64,000 nucleotides of DNA from Neorhizobium sp. JUb45 (lineage in GTDB: Bacteria > Pseudomonadota > Alphaproteobacteria > Rhizobiales > Rhizobiaceae), in assembly GCF_004343585.1 (NCBI RefSeq), contig NZ_SLYW01000007.1, positions 161,102-225,101 of the forward strand, in the 5' to 3' direction. The translations under genes and the position numbers were made by a program. Each line of letters starts with the position of its first letter. The first letter of the stretch is position 1. Positions 26,873-34,720 of the stretch are shown here, one piece after another. Below the pieces are notes generated by a model that was not told the DNA's origin, searched no databases, and saw only the letters and a list, made by a program, of their open reading frames with translations.

Positions 26873-27447
26873 GCGGCGCGCGTTTCAAGGTCAAGGCTCT
26901 CTCGTGGTCGCCTTATATCGAGCCTGTCGACGTGACGACCGCGACGGAAGAACAGCTTGCCGCCATGCAGGTGACACCGTCCAACACAAAGGTTTCGCCC
27001 TATGTGCGCACTCTGGCGCACGACCCGGAATCCTATGTGGCGCGGACAAAACTGTTCAATGCCATCATGTATGCCAAGGGTGGTCTCGACCGGGCGGAAC
27101 GGGAACTGGGTGCGCTGGTGGCCTCGGCGGTCAATCGCTGCGTCTACTGCGCATCTGTGCATGCGCGCCGGTATGTCGAGCTTTCCGGCCGTGACGAGGT
27201 GGTCGAGGAAATCTATGTCCGCGGTCTCGAAGGCAGCTTCGACGAGAAGACGAAAGCCATCGTCGATTTCTGCAAGACGCTGTCGCAGACGCCGTCGCAG
27301 GTGACGAAGGAGCAGGTTCAGACACTGCGCGACCACGGCATGTCTAAGGCTGACATCGTCGACCTCATCCATTCGGCGGCCATCTTCGGCTGGGCCAACC
27401 GGTTGATGCATACGCTCGGCCACGCGGAGCCGGTGGACACCAAGTGA
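26869..27447 (+). CDS. Alkylhydroperoxidase-domain protein with CxxC (Avi_7169-like)
   Basis: A 192-aa AhpD-like protein with the catalytic block C91-VY-C94-ASVH98, the CxxC plus downstream His of AhpD-type peroxidases. It resembles the uncharacterised peroxidase-related family I recall as Avi_7169. It overlaps the previous CMD gene by 4 nt, so the two are co-translated. Possible jobs are reducing a peroxide made by the flavoprotein or a decarboxylase/isomerase step on the imported compound. A 14-bp hairpin lies directly after its stop codon. Confidence 0.82.
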   Translation: MSGARFKVKALSWSPYIEPVDVTTATEEQLAAMQVTPSNTKVSPYVRTLAHDPESYVARTKLFNAIMYAKGGLDRAERELGALVASAVNRCVYCASVHARRYVELSGRDEVVEEIYVRGLEGSFDEKTKAIVDFCKTLSQTPSQVTKEQVQTLRDHGMSKADIVDLIHSAAIFGWANRLMHTLGHAEPVDTK

Positions 27448-27452
27448 TGGAA

Positions 27453-27487
27453 ATATCGTGGAAGCGCCACAACCGCTTCCACGATAT
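27453..27487 (+). repeat. Perfect 14-bp intercistronic hairpin upstream of the binding-protein gene
   Basis: ATATCGTGGAAGCG (27453-27466) and CGCTTCCACGATAT (27474-27487) pair perfectly around a 7-nt loop, 5 nt after the CMD gene stop. No T-run follows, so it looks like an mRNA-processing or stabilising stem rather than an intrinsic terminator. Confidence 0.85.
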
Positions 27488-27603
27488 CGGCAATTGCGAA
27501 ATGCTTATTCTCAAGGGGGCGGAAAAGAGGGAAGTCCGTTCCTTGCGAGTGCATACAAGAGCATGAAAAGACAAGACAATTCAGGGTCATTAGGAGACGA
27601 AAC

Positions 27604-29109
27604 ATGACACGTAAACTGCCTTTGGCGGCAATTGCCGCCTTGTCGATCGGCACACTGATTTCTTCCACGGCGCTGGCGCAGGAAAAGACCCTGACGATTG
27701 CCGTCACCAACATGATGAACACGTTCGATCCGCATATGACCGCCTCGGTCGGCACGGATCTGAGCCTGCTCAGCCACATCTATCCGTCGCTCGTCCTGCG
27801 CGGCCCGGACCTCAAGATCGCGCCGTCGCTTGCCACCGAATGGAGCAATGTCGATGACCTGACATGGCGCATCAAGCTGCGTTCCGACGCGACATTCAAC
27901 GACGGCGAAAAGATCGACGCGGAAGCAGTGAAGTGGAATTTCGACCGCGTCCGCGATCCGGCGGTCAATGCCCGAATCAAGGCATGGTTCACGCTGATCA
28001 GCGACGTCAAGGTCGTCAGCCCGACGGAAATCGAGATCAAGACCAGCTCGCCTTATCCGGCGCTGATCGACCAGATGTCGATGTTCTTCCTGCTGCCGCC
28101 GAAATGGGCCGCCGAACACAAGCCGGCCACCGAAACCACCTCGGGCGGACCCTATGTGATCTCGTCGGTCAAGGCGGGCGACAGCGTCACGCTTGAAGCC
28201 AACCCAAAATACTGGGGTGAAAAGCCGGCCTTCGACAAATATGTCATCCGCGTCATTCCGGATGCGGCGAGCCGCGTTGCGGCCCTTCTGGCCGGCGAAG
28301 TCGATTTCATCAACTCGATCCCGACCACCGAAATCGAGCGCATCAAGACCAGCGGCCAGGCACAGGCTGGCGCCGTGCCGAGCACGCGCACCGTGTTCAT
28401 CAAGTTCAACACGCAGAAGGCGCCGCTCGACAACAAGCTGCTGCGTCAGGCGCTGAACTATGCGGTCGACAAGGAAGGCATCGTCAAGGCGATCTTCAAC
28501 GATCAGGCGGAAGTGGCGCATTGCCAGGTCACGTCGAAGAGCTACTTTGGCTTCAACCCGGATCTGAAGGCCTATTCTTACGATCCCGACAAGGCCATCG
28601 AACTTCTCGAACAGGCTGGTGGCGCGCCGAAGGATCCGATCGAGATCGAAGTGCCGACCGGCACCTATCTCAACGGGGAGGAAGTCGTTCAGGCGGTTGC
28701 CAGCCAGCTGGAAGAGATCGGTGTAAAAACCAAGATCACCGAGATGCAGTTCAGCACCTATATGGACAAGTATCTGAAGGCGAAGGATCTTGGCCGCATG
28801 AGCCTGCTCAGCCAGGCATGGCCGACCATCGATGCCGATGGCCTGCTGACCCTGTTCGCACCGGGCAACATGTATGCCTATTGGGACAATGCCGATTTCG
28901 GCAAAGCGCTTGCCGATGGCCGTTCGACCATGGACAAGGCCAAGCGTCAGGACGCCTACAAGAAGGCAACCGAAATCATGTGCGATGATGCGCCGGCGCT
29001 CTTCCTCTACACCCAGCCGACCACCTATGGCCTGTCGAAGAAGATCACCTGGGCGGCGCGTGGCGACGACTGGGTTCGTGCCTTCGACATGAAGCCGGCT
29101 GCCAACTAA
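27604..29109 (+). CDS. Periplasmic substrate-binding protein, SBP_bac_5 (DppA/OppA) family, locus A
   Basis: A 501-aa exported protein with a Sec signal peptide (basic MTRK, hydrophobic core to about residue 20, cleavage after STALAQ). The mature part is a class C peptide/nickel-type binding protein: NTFDPHMTASVG, IYPSLVLRGPDLKIAPSLA, the family block SDATFNDGEKIDAEAVKWNFDR and GGPYVISSVKAGDSV. It should capture the locus A substrate for the Dpp-type permeases at 19190 and 20118. The gene is separated from the upstream enzymes by a hairpin and followed by another, which may raise its message level. Confidence 0.92.
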   Translation: MTRKLPLAAIAALSIGTLISSTALAQEKTLTIAVTNMMNTFDPHMTASVGTDLSLLSHIYPSLVLRGPDLKIAPSLATEWSNVDDLTWRIKLRSDATFNDGEKIDAEAVKWNFDRVRDPAVNARIKAWFTLISDVKVVSPTEIEIKTSSPYPALIDQMSMFFLLPPKWAAEHKPATETTSGGPYVISSVKAGDSVTLEANPKYWGEKPAFDKYVIRVIPDAASRVAALLAGEVDFINSIPTTEIERIKTSGQAQAGAVPSTRTVFIKFNTQKAPLDNKLLRQALNYAVDKEGIVKAIFNDQAEVAHCQVTSKSYFGFNPDLKAYSYDPDKAIELLEQAGGAPKDPIEIEVPTGTYLNGEEVVQAVASQLEEIGVKTKITEMQFSTYMDKYLKAKDLGRMSLLSQAWPTIDADGLLTLFAPGNMYAYWDNADFGKALADGRSTMDKAKRQDAYKKATEIMCDDAPALFLYTQPTTYGLSKKITWAARGDDWVRAFDMKPAAN

Positions 29110-29116
29110 CGGAACC

Positions 29117-29146
29117 GGCACTTCGCGCCTAGTGGCGCGGAGTGCC
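29117..29146 (+). repeat. 13-bp hairpin directly after the binding-protein gene
   Basis: GGCACTTCGCGCC (29117-29129) pairs with GGCGCGGAGTGCC (29134-29146) through one G-U pair with a TAGT tetraloop. CTCTCTG follows, not a T-run. It may act as a 3' stability element or partial terminator between the binding-protein gene and the DUF885 gene. Confidence 0.75.
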
Positions 29147-29195
29147 TCTCTGCCGTCAATATTTGGGCGGCCATTCCATCACTTCCGAGAATGCC

Positions 29196-30893
29196 ATGCC
29201 GACTGTCGATTTTCCCGCCGACCGGATGCTTGCCGATATTGCAGCGCGCGAATGGTCGTTCCGGCGTCAGCATGTGGTGCGTGAACTCGGTGCATATGTC
29301 CCACTGAGGGGCGTGCTTCCAAACATTGATCCGGCAAGCCAAGCGGAAAAGCTGGCATTCTGGACGTCGGTTCTCTGCGAGCTGCATGAACTGGACGCGG
29401 ATGCACTGTCGCCGACCGGTCGCGAGGACCGGCTTGTGCTGCGCCAGCAGGTGGAAGCCCTGCGGCTGTCTCAGGTGTTTCGCGATTACGAGCGGCCGTT
29501 CAACGGTTCTACCAGTTTCTGGGACGATACCGCTGCCTCCATCCGCGAGGAGGCTTTTGACAGCGAGCGCAAATATCGGGACGCGATTGGCCTGATGCGC
29601 GACATGCCGCGCTATTTCGACGAGGCGATCGCCAATATGCAGGCCGGGCTGGCGCGTGGTTTCAGCCAACCGGCGATCATCCTGCCGGCGGCCATCCGAA
29701 CGATCGAGGCGGTGCTCGCGCAGGCCCTGGATGACACCGATTATTTTCAGCCATTCCGTGCATTTCCTCAGTCCGTGCCGGTCGCTGTGCGGGATGACCT
29801 CGCGCAGCAGGCCAGCGTCGCGATAGCCGACGCCGTTCTGCCCGCCTATGCGCGGCTTCTGGTTTTCATGCGCGATGTCTATGCGGCTGGTGCAGTCACG
29901 CCGATCGCCGCGACAGAACTGCCGGATGGACAGGCCTATTATGACGCCAAGGTGCGCGAGTTCACCACGCTCGACATGCAGGCGGACGATATCTACGACC
30001 TCGGGCTTGCCGAAGTCGAAACCTGCAGTGCCCAGATGCTGCAGGCAATGCGCGCCAGCGGTTTCGACGGAACGCTGCCAGAATTTCTGGCCTTCTTGAA
30101 GAACGATCCGCAATTTTATCCGGTCTCGGCGCAGGATCTGCTGATGCGGGCCGCCTGGATCACCAAGAAGGTCGAGGCAAAACTCGACCGATTTTTCGGC
30201 CTTCTGCCGCGTCGCCGTTTTGCCATCGAGCCGGTGCCGGACAGTATTGCACCGACCTATCCGATGGGCACCGGCGCGCCGGGCCTTTACCTGCTCAACA
30301 CCCACAATCTTGCCGCCCGGCCGCTTTACATCCTGCCGGTGCTGACCCTGCACGAGGCGGTGCCCGGCCATTGCTTCCAGATGTCGCTTGCCGCCGAAAA
30401 CGATGCACGGCCGGCCTTCCGCTCGCAGACCTACGCCATCGCCTATGGCAATGCCTGGGCGCTTTATTGCGAAAAGCGGCTCGGCGTCGAGATGGGCATC
30501 TACGAGACGCCTTATGATCTGTTCGGCATGTGGAGCCTGCTGACCCTGCGCGCGGTGCGGATGGTCGTCGATGTCGGCGTTCATGCTAAGGGGTGGGATT
30601 ATGACCGCGCCCGCGATTACATGACTGAGAAGACCGGCCTGCCGCTGCCGGTCATCGAAGCCGAACTGAAGCGTTATATCAGCTGGCCCGGTCAGGCGCT
30701 GGGTTATTATCTCGGCATGATGGCGATCGAGCGTGCCCGCGAAAAAGCCGAGAAACTGCTTGGACCGGCCTTCGATATCCGCGCTTTCCATGACCGCATT
30801 CTGGCACTCGGCCCGGTTCCGATGACGGTGGTCGAAAACAGTATCGACCAGATGATCGCCGAACAGCTCGACGCTCAATCCAAACTCGCATGA
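29196..30893 (+). CDS. DUF885-family protein, putative zinc metallohydrolase
   Basis: A 565-aa soluble protein of the DUF885 family, read from ATG 29196 (MPTVDFPADRMLADIAAREW). Its HEAVPGH motif (around residue 385) is the family's HExxxGH zinc-binding site, and YGNAWALYCEKR provides a downstream Glu ligand, as in gluzincin-like peptidases. No signal peptide is visible, so it should act in the cytoplasm on the imported compound. The DUF885 family is poorly characterised; a carboxypeptidase or amidase role is inferred from fold and context. Confidence 0.85.
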   Translation: MPTVDFPADRMLADIAAREWSFRRQHVVRELGAYVPLRGVLPNIDPASQAEKLAFWTSVLCELHELDADALSPTGREDRLVLRQQVEALRLSQVFRDYERPFNGSTSFWDDTAASIREEAFDSERKYRDAIGLMRDMPRYFDEAIANMQAGLARGFSQPAIILPAAIRTIEAVLAQALDDTDYFQPFRAFPQSVPVAVRDDLAQQASVAIADAVLPAYARLLVFMRDVYAAGAVTPIAATELPDGQAYYDAKVREFTTLDMQADDIYDLGLAEVETCSAQMLQAMRASGFDGTLPEFLAFLKNDPQFYPVSAQDLLMRAAWITKKVEAKLDRFFGLLPRRRFAIEPVPDSIAPTYPMGTGAPGLYLLNTHNLAARPLYILPVLTLHEAVPGHCFQMSLAAENDARPAFRSQTYAIAYGNAWALYCEKRLGVEMGIYETPYDLFGMWSLLTLRAVRMVVDVGVHAKGWDYDRARDYMTEKTGLPLPVIEAELKRYISWPGQALGYYLGMMAIERAREKAEKLLGPAFDIRAFHDRILALGPVPMTVVENSIDQMIAEQLDAQSKLA

Positions 30894-30915
30894 CAGCACA
30901 AAGAGGACGCATCCC

Positions 30916-31764
30916 ATGCCGACAGTGACCCTCAACGACGCAACCTTTGTCTACGACGAGGCCGGCGATCCGGCCGCCGAAACCATCATCGCCCTGCATG
31001 GCGGCCGCGGCATCGGCGATCGCAAGGGCGAGTTTAACGCCTACAAGGTGCTGTCGGACAGATATCGGGTGATCGCTTATGATCAGCGCGGCTGCGGTGA
31101 GACGAGCCTGACGCCGCCCTATACGTTCGAGCAGCTGGCCGATGACGTCGAGGCCTTTCGCGTCAATCTCTGCGGGGGGAAGAAGATCATCCTCGAAGGC
31201 GGTTCCTTCGGCGGCATGATCGCGCTCACCTATGCGGTCAAATACGGGCACAATCTCTCGCGTCTCATCCTGCGCGGCACGGCGGCCAGCTATCACCACG
31301 AGGACGATGCCATGGTCGTCTTCAAGGAGCGCATCCATAAGGCACCGAGCGCGTCGCTGGGCATGCTCGACAAGATGTTTTCCGACAAGGTGATCGACGA
31401 TACCGAATTGCGGCTGATCTGGCTGGCCTTGCAGCCGCTCTATTACGAAAAATTCGATCCCGATGCAGCACTTGAGCGCACCCGCACCATGCACCTGCAT
31501 GCCGAAACGCATAATGCGCTTTTCAAGGAACGGCTCTATGATCTGCGCGACCGGCTGAAGGATATTCCGGTACCGACGCTGGTCGTCTGCGGCGCCGAAG
31601 ACTGGATCTGCCCGCCAAATCATTCGAGGCTGATTGCCGAAAGCGTTCCGAAGGGTGAGTTTTTCGAAGTGCCTGGCGCCAATCATGCAGTCCATGTGGA
31701 AGCGCATGAACAGGTTATTGGCGCCATTCGCGAATTTCTGGCGCGAACTGCCGTCGATGCCTGA
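30916..31764 (+). CDS. Alpha/beta hydrolase (proline iminopeptidase-like)
   Basis: A 282-aa alpha/beta hydrolase. The oxyanion block HGGRG (about 29-33), nucleophile elbow GGSFGG (Ser about 97), acid in CGAEDWICPP and catalytic His in GANHAVHVE are all present. The YDQRGCGETS segment is typical of the prolyl-iminopeptidase (S33) group. It starts 22 nt after the DUF885 gene with an AGAGGA ribosome-binding site, so it is the last gene of locus A. It may be an aminopeptidase, amidase or lactonase. Confidence 0.86.
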   Translation: MPTVTLNDATFVYDEAGDPAAETIIALHGGRGIGDRKGEFNAYKVLSDRYRVIAYDQRGCGETSLTPPYTFEQLADDVEAFRVNLCGGKKIILEGGSFGGMIALTYAVKYGHNLSRLILRGTAASYHHEDDAMVVFKERIHKAPSASLGMLDKMFSDKVIDDTELRLIWLALQPLYYEKFDPDAALERTRTMHLHAETHNALFKERLYDLRDRLKDIPVPTLVVCGAEDWICPPNHSRLIAESVPKGEFFEVPGANHAVHVEAHEQVIGAIREFLARTAVDA

Positions 31765-31800
31765 AGCGTGGCGGGCATAGGGGGGGCGAGAAGAGCGTAT

Positions 31801-31830
31801 TGCCGGGCTTGAGGACGTCGTCGCCCGGCA
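31801..31830 (+). terminator. Stem-loop at the end of locus A
   Basis: TGCCGGGC (31801-31808) pairs perfectly with GCCCGGCA (31823-31830) around a 14-nt loop in the 111-nt gap between loci A and B. There is no T-run, so it is only a candidate terminator. Confidence 0.45.
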
Positions 31831-31875
31831 CTACTCTCTCCGGCCAATGCCCACCCCTGCAAGAGCATCCGCCAC

Positions 31876-32781
31876 ATGAACATCAAGCAACTCGAAGTGC
31901 TGCGCACGCTTTTGGCCACCGGCTCGACGATCGCAACGGCAAAGGCTATGGGGTTGAGCCAGTCCGGTGTCAGCCGTATGTTACAGCAGCTGGAGCAGGA
32001 CCTCTCGATCACGCTGTTTGCGCGCGACAAGGGACGCCTTATCGCCACGCCGGAAGCACTTGCGCTCGGTCGTGATGCGGAAAACATCCTGCTTGCCGTC
32101 GACCGCATGTCCGGCCATGCGGAAGACCTGCGCAGCGGTGCGTCGGGGCCGGAAATCGTGCGTATCGGCCTGCCGAGCAGCATGTGGGAAAACTTTGCCC
32201 CGGCCATGCTGGTCGATTACATCCGCGATTTCCCCGGTGTGCGCATCGAAACCTTTTTCGAAACGACGACTGCAATCAACAAATTGGTCGGCGAGCGGGT
32301 GATCGATATCGGCTTCCTTCGTATGGAGGGAGAGACGGGACCGGGCATCGTGGTGGAAAAGGTCGCGAGCGGCAAAAGCGTCTGCGTCGTGCCGAAGGAT
32401 CACCCGCTGGCGGAACGCGATGAAATTTCCGCAAAGGATCTTCGCAATGTGCCGCTGGTGCTGATCGGTCGGCAGAGGCCAAACCGCATGGCGCTCGACC
32501 AGACATTTGCGCGTGCGGGCGTGAAACAGATGGTGAAGATCGAGACTCATACCAACAGCTCGGCCTGCGCCTATGTTGCGCAAGGGTTGGGTGTGTCCAT
32601 CATCAGCAGTTTTTACGCCAATCTCTATCGGCATCTTCCGGTCGTGCAAAGGCCGTTCGTTCCGCAAGCCACTCAGGATTTCGGTCTGGCACGAGCGGCC
32701 GGGGTTCCGCTGTCCATTGCGGCGCAGGCCTTGAGTGATGCTCTCCAGCGGCAAATTCTGCTTTCGCAAAAAATCGAATAA
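31876..32781 (+). CDS. LysR-family transcriptional regulator of locus B
   Basis: A 301-aa LysR protein. Its helix-turn-helix domain is in residues 1-60 (MNIKQLEVLRTLLATGSTIA, LSQSGVSRMLQQLEQDL) and its effector-binding domain spans about 90-295. It is only distantly similar to the locus A regulator. It is encoded just before, and on the same strand as, the second peptide-type ABC system, with a 179-nt AT-rich gap containing dyad sites. It most likely activates that operon in response to its substrate. Confidence 0.92.
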   Translation: MNIKQLEVLRTLLATGSTIATAKAMGLSQSGVSRMLQQLEQDLSITLFARDKGRLIATPEALALGRDAENILLAVDRMSGHAEDLRSGASGPEIVRIGLPSSMWENFAPAMLVDYIRDFPGVRIETFFETTTAINKLVGERVIDIGFLRMEGETGPGIVVEKVASGKSVCVVPKDHPLAERDEISAKDLRNVPLVLIGRQRPNRMALDQTFARAGVKQMVKIETHTNSSACAYVAQGLGVSIISSFYANLYRHLPVVQRPFVPQATQDFGLARAAGVPLSIAAQALSDALQRQILLSQKIE

Positions 32782-32850
32782 TAACAGATATCTAAGCCTA
32801 GAGAATGCGATTTTTCATTGTGCTTTCATATCTCTCGATGCGCATAGATG

Positions 32851-32867
32851 TATGACGAAAACGCATA
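32851..32867. promoter_or_regulatory. Candidate LysR binding site upstream of the locus B transporter
   Basis: TATGACGAAAACGCATA is a TATG-N9-CATA dyad, matching the T-N11-A layout of LysR boxes, 94 nt before the permease start at 32961. A related AATG-N8-CATT dyad lies about 45 nt further upstream. Confidence 0.4.
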
Positions 32868-32960
32868 GTATTGCGCTTCAGTCGTCATCCAATCATAGTC
32901 TCGCATAACGAAACCGATGCTGGCGGAAATGGAAAGTCCGCCTTCAATCGTGGGGAAAAC

Positions 32961-33905
32961 ATGCTGAGATTTATCCTGAGCCGTCTTGTGATGGCGCTGC
33001 CGACGATCGTGCTTGTCTCGATCACGGTTTTTGCGCTGATCCGCTTCATTCCCGGTGATCCCGCAGCCCTGATGCTGGGCGATATGGCGCAGCCGGAGCA
33101 GATTACCGCAATGCGCACCGAACTCGGTCTCGACAAGTCGATGCCGCAGCAATTCGTCATCTGGGCCGGTAACGTCCTGCAGGGTGATTTCGGGCGTTCC
33201 ATCGTCAATGACGAGGAGGTCTTGCCGCTCGTCGTCTCGCGTTTCATGGTCAGCGCCGAAATCGTCGTGATTGCCGTGCTGCTGGCCAGCCTGATCGCCG
33301 TGCCTGCCGGTGTCATCGCCGCGTGGCGCCAGAACAGTGCGACGGACTTGGCGCTGGTGGGCACCGCAACGGTGCTCCTGTCTATCCCCACCTTCTGGCT
33401 CGGCCTGTTGCTGCTGCTGTTATTCGGCTTGAAGCTCGGTTGGCTACCCGTTCTCGGCTATGTCTCGATCGGGGACAATGTTGTCGGTGGTCTGCTTTAT
33501 CTCGTGTTGCCGGTAATGACGCTGGTCATCCATGAGGCGGGCGTGCTGATCCGCATGGCGCGCGCCTCAACGTTGGAAGTGCTGCGGCTCGACTATATCA
33601 CCCACGCGCGCGCCAAGGGCCTTTCGGAAAGCGCCGTTTTGTGGCGGCATGCCTTCAAGAACGCCTTTGGACCGACATGGACGATGATCGGCCTGATCCT
33701 CGGCAATCTGCTGGGCGGTATCGCGGTGATCGAAACGGTCTTCACCATACCGGGTCTCGGCCGCCTGATGGTCGACAGCATTTTTGCCCGCGACTACCCG
33801 GTGATCCAGGGCTGCCTGCTGTTCGTGGCCCTGTCCTACGTGCTGGTCAATCTCCTTGTCGACCTGCTCTATCCTCTCTTTGATCCGCGTGTGGTTGCCG
33901 AATGA
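32961..33905 (+). CDS. ABC transporter permease, Opp/Dpp type (DppB-like), locus B
   Basis: A 314-aa membrane permease with six predicted helices, the N-terminal IRFIPGDPAALMLG block and the EAA-loop region (LDYITHARAKGLSESAV, HAFKNAFGPTW). ATG 32961 is preceded by a GGGG-rich stretch; the earlier in-frame start at 32871 lies in the regulatory gap and is rejected. It overlaps the following permease by 4 nt. Confidence 0.93.
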   Translation: MLRFILSRLVMALPTIVLVSITVFALIRFIPGDPAALMLGDMAQPEQITAMRTELGLDKSMPQQFVIWAGNVLQGDFGRSIVNDEEVLPLVVSRFMVSAEIVVIAVLLASLIAVPAGVIAAWRQNSATDLALVGTATVLLSIPTFWLGLLLLLLFGLKLGWLPVLGYVSIGDNVVGGLLYLVLPVMTLVIHEAGVLIRMARASTLEVLRLDYITHARAKGLSESAVLWRHAFKNAFGPTWTMIGLILGNLLGGIAVIETVFTIPGLGRLMVDSIFARDYPVIQGCLLFVALSYVLVNLLVDLLYPLFDPRVVAE

Positions 33906-34720
33906 AAAAGATCAGTCTCAATGGCCTCATCGGCGGCATTCTGATCGCCGTGCTTTTGGCCAGTGCCGCCCTCGGCCTCGTCTGGACACCGTTCGATCCG
34001 ATGAAGCTGTCCTTCACCGCCCGTCTTGCCGCACCGAGCGCCCTGCATCTGCTCGGAACCGACGAATTCGGTCGGGATGTGCTGAGCCGCCTGATGGTCG
34101 GCGCGCAGGCCAGCGTCTGGATCGGCTTTCTGACCGTCAGTTTCGCCACTATCTTCGGCACACTCATCGGCCTTGTCAGCGGTTATGCACGCGGCTGGAT
34201 CGATGGCGTCATCATGGCCATCAACAACGCGCTTCTGGCCTTTCCGGGCATTCTTCTGGCGCTTGGCCTGCTCGCCGTCTTCGGCGCCAACCAGTACGGC
34301 ATCATTTTTGCGCTCGGCATCGCCTACACGCCGTCGATGGCCCGCGTGGTGCGCGGTGCCGTGCTCTCGCTGCGGGAGCGCGAGTTCATCGAAGCCTCGC
34401 GGGTCATGGGCAATGGCGAACTGTTCACGCTGTTCCGTCATGTCCTGCCCAACTGCCTCGCGCCGATCACGGTGCTGGCCACATCTATGTTCGGCTGGGC
34501 CATCCTGTCGGAAAGCGCGCTTTCCTTCCTCGGTCTCGGCGTGCCGCCGCCGGCGCCCACATGGGGCAACATGCTGGCCGCCGGCCGGCCGTTCATCCAG
34601 CAGGCCGTCTGGCTCGGCCTTTTCCCCGGCATCTGCATCGCGCTGACCCTGCTCGGCATCAACCTCCTCGGCGACGCCCTTCGCGACCGCCTCGACCCGC
34701 GCATGAGAGGCCTGAAATGA
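33902..34720 (+). CDS. ABC transporter permease, Opp/Dpp type (DppC-like), locus B
   Basis: A 272-aa permease with HLLGTDEFGRDVLSRLMVGA, the coupling loop LREREFIEASRVMGNGE and ALSFLGLGVPPPAPTWG. ATGA overlaps join it to both the upstream permease and the downstream fused ATPase, which indicates strict co-translation. Confidence 0.94.
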   Translation: MKKISLNGLIGGILIAVLLASAALGLVWTPFDPMKLSFTARLAAPSALHLLGTDEFGRDVLSRLMVGAQASVWIGFLTVSFATIFGTLIGLVSGYARGWIDGVIMAINNALLAFPGILLALGLLAVFGANQYGIIFALGIAYTPSMARVVRGAVLSLREREFIEASRVMGNGELFTLFRHVLPNCLAPITVLATSMFGWAILSESALSFLGLGVPPPAPTWGNMLAAGRPFIQQAVWLGLFPGICIALTLLGINLLGDALRDRLDPRMRGLK

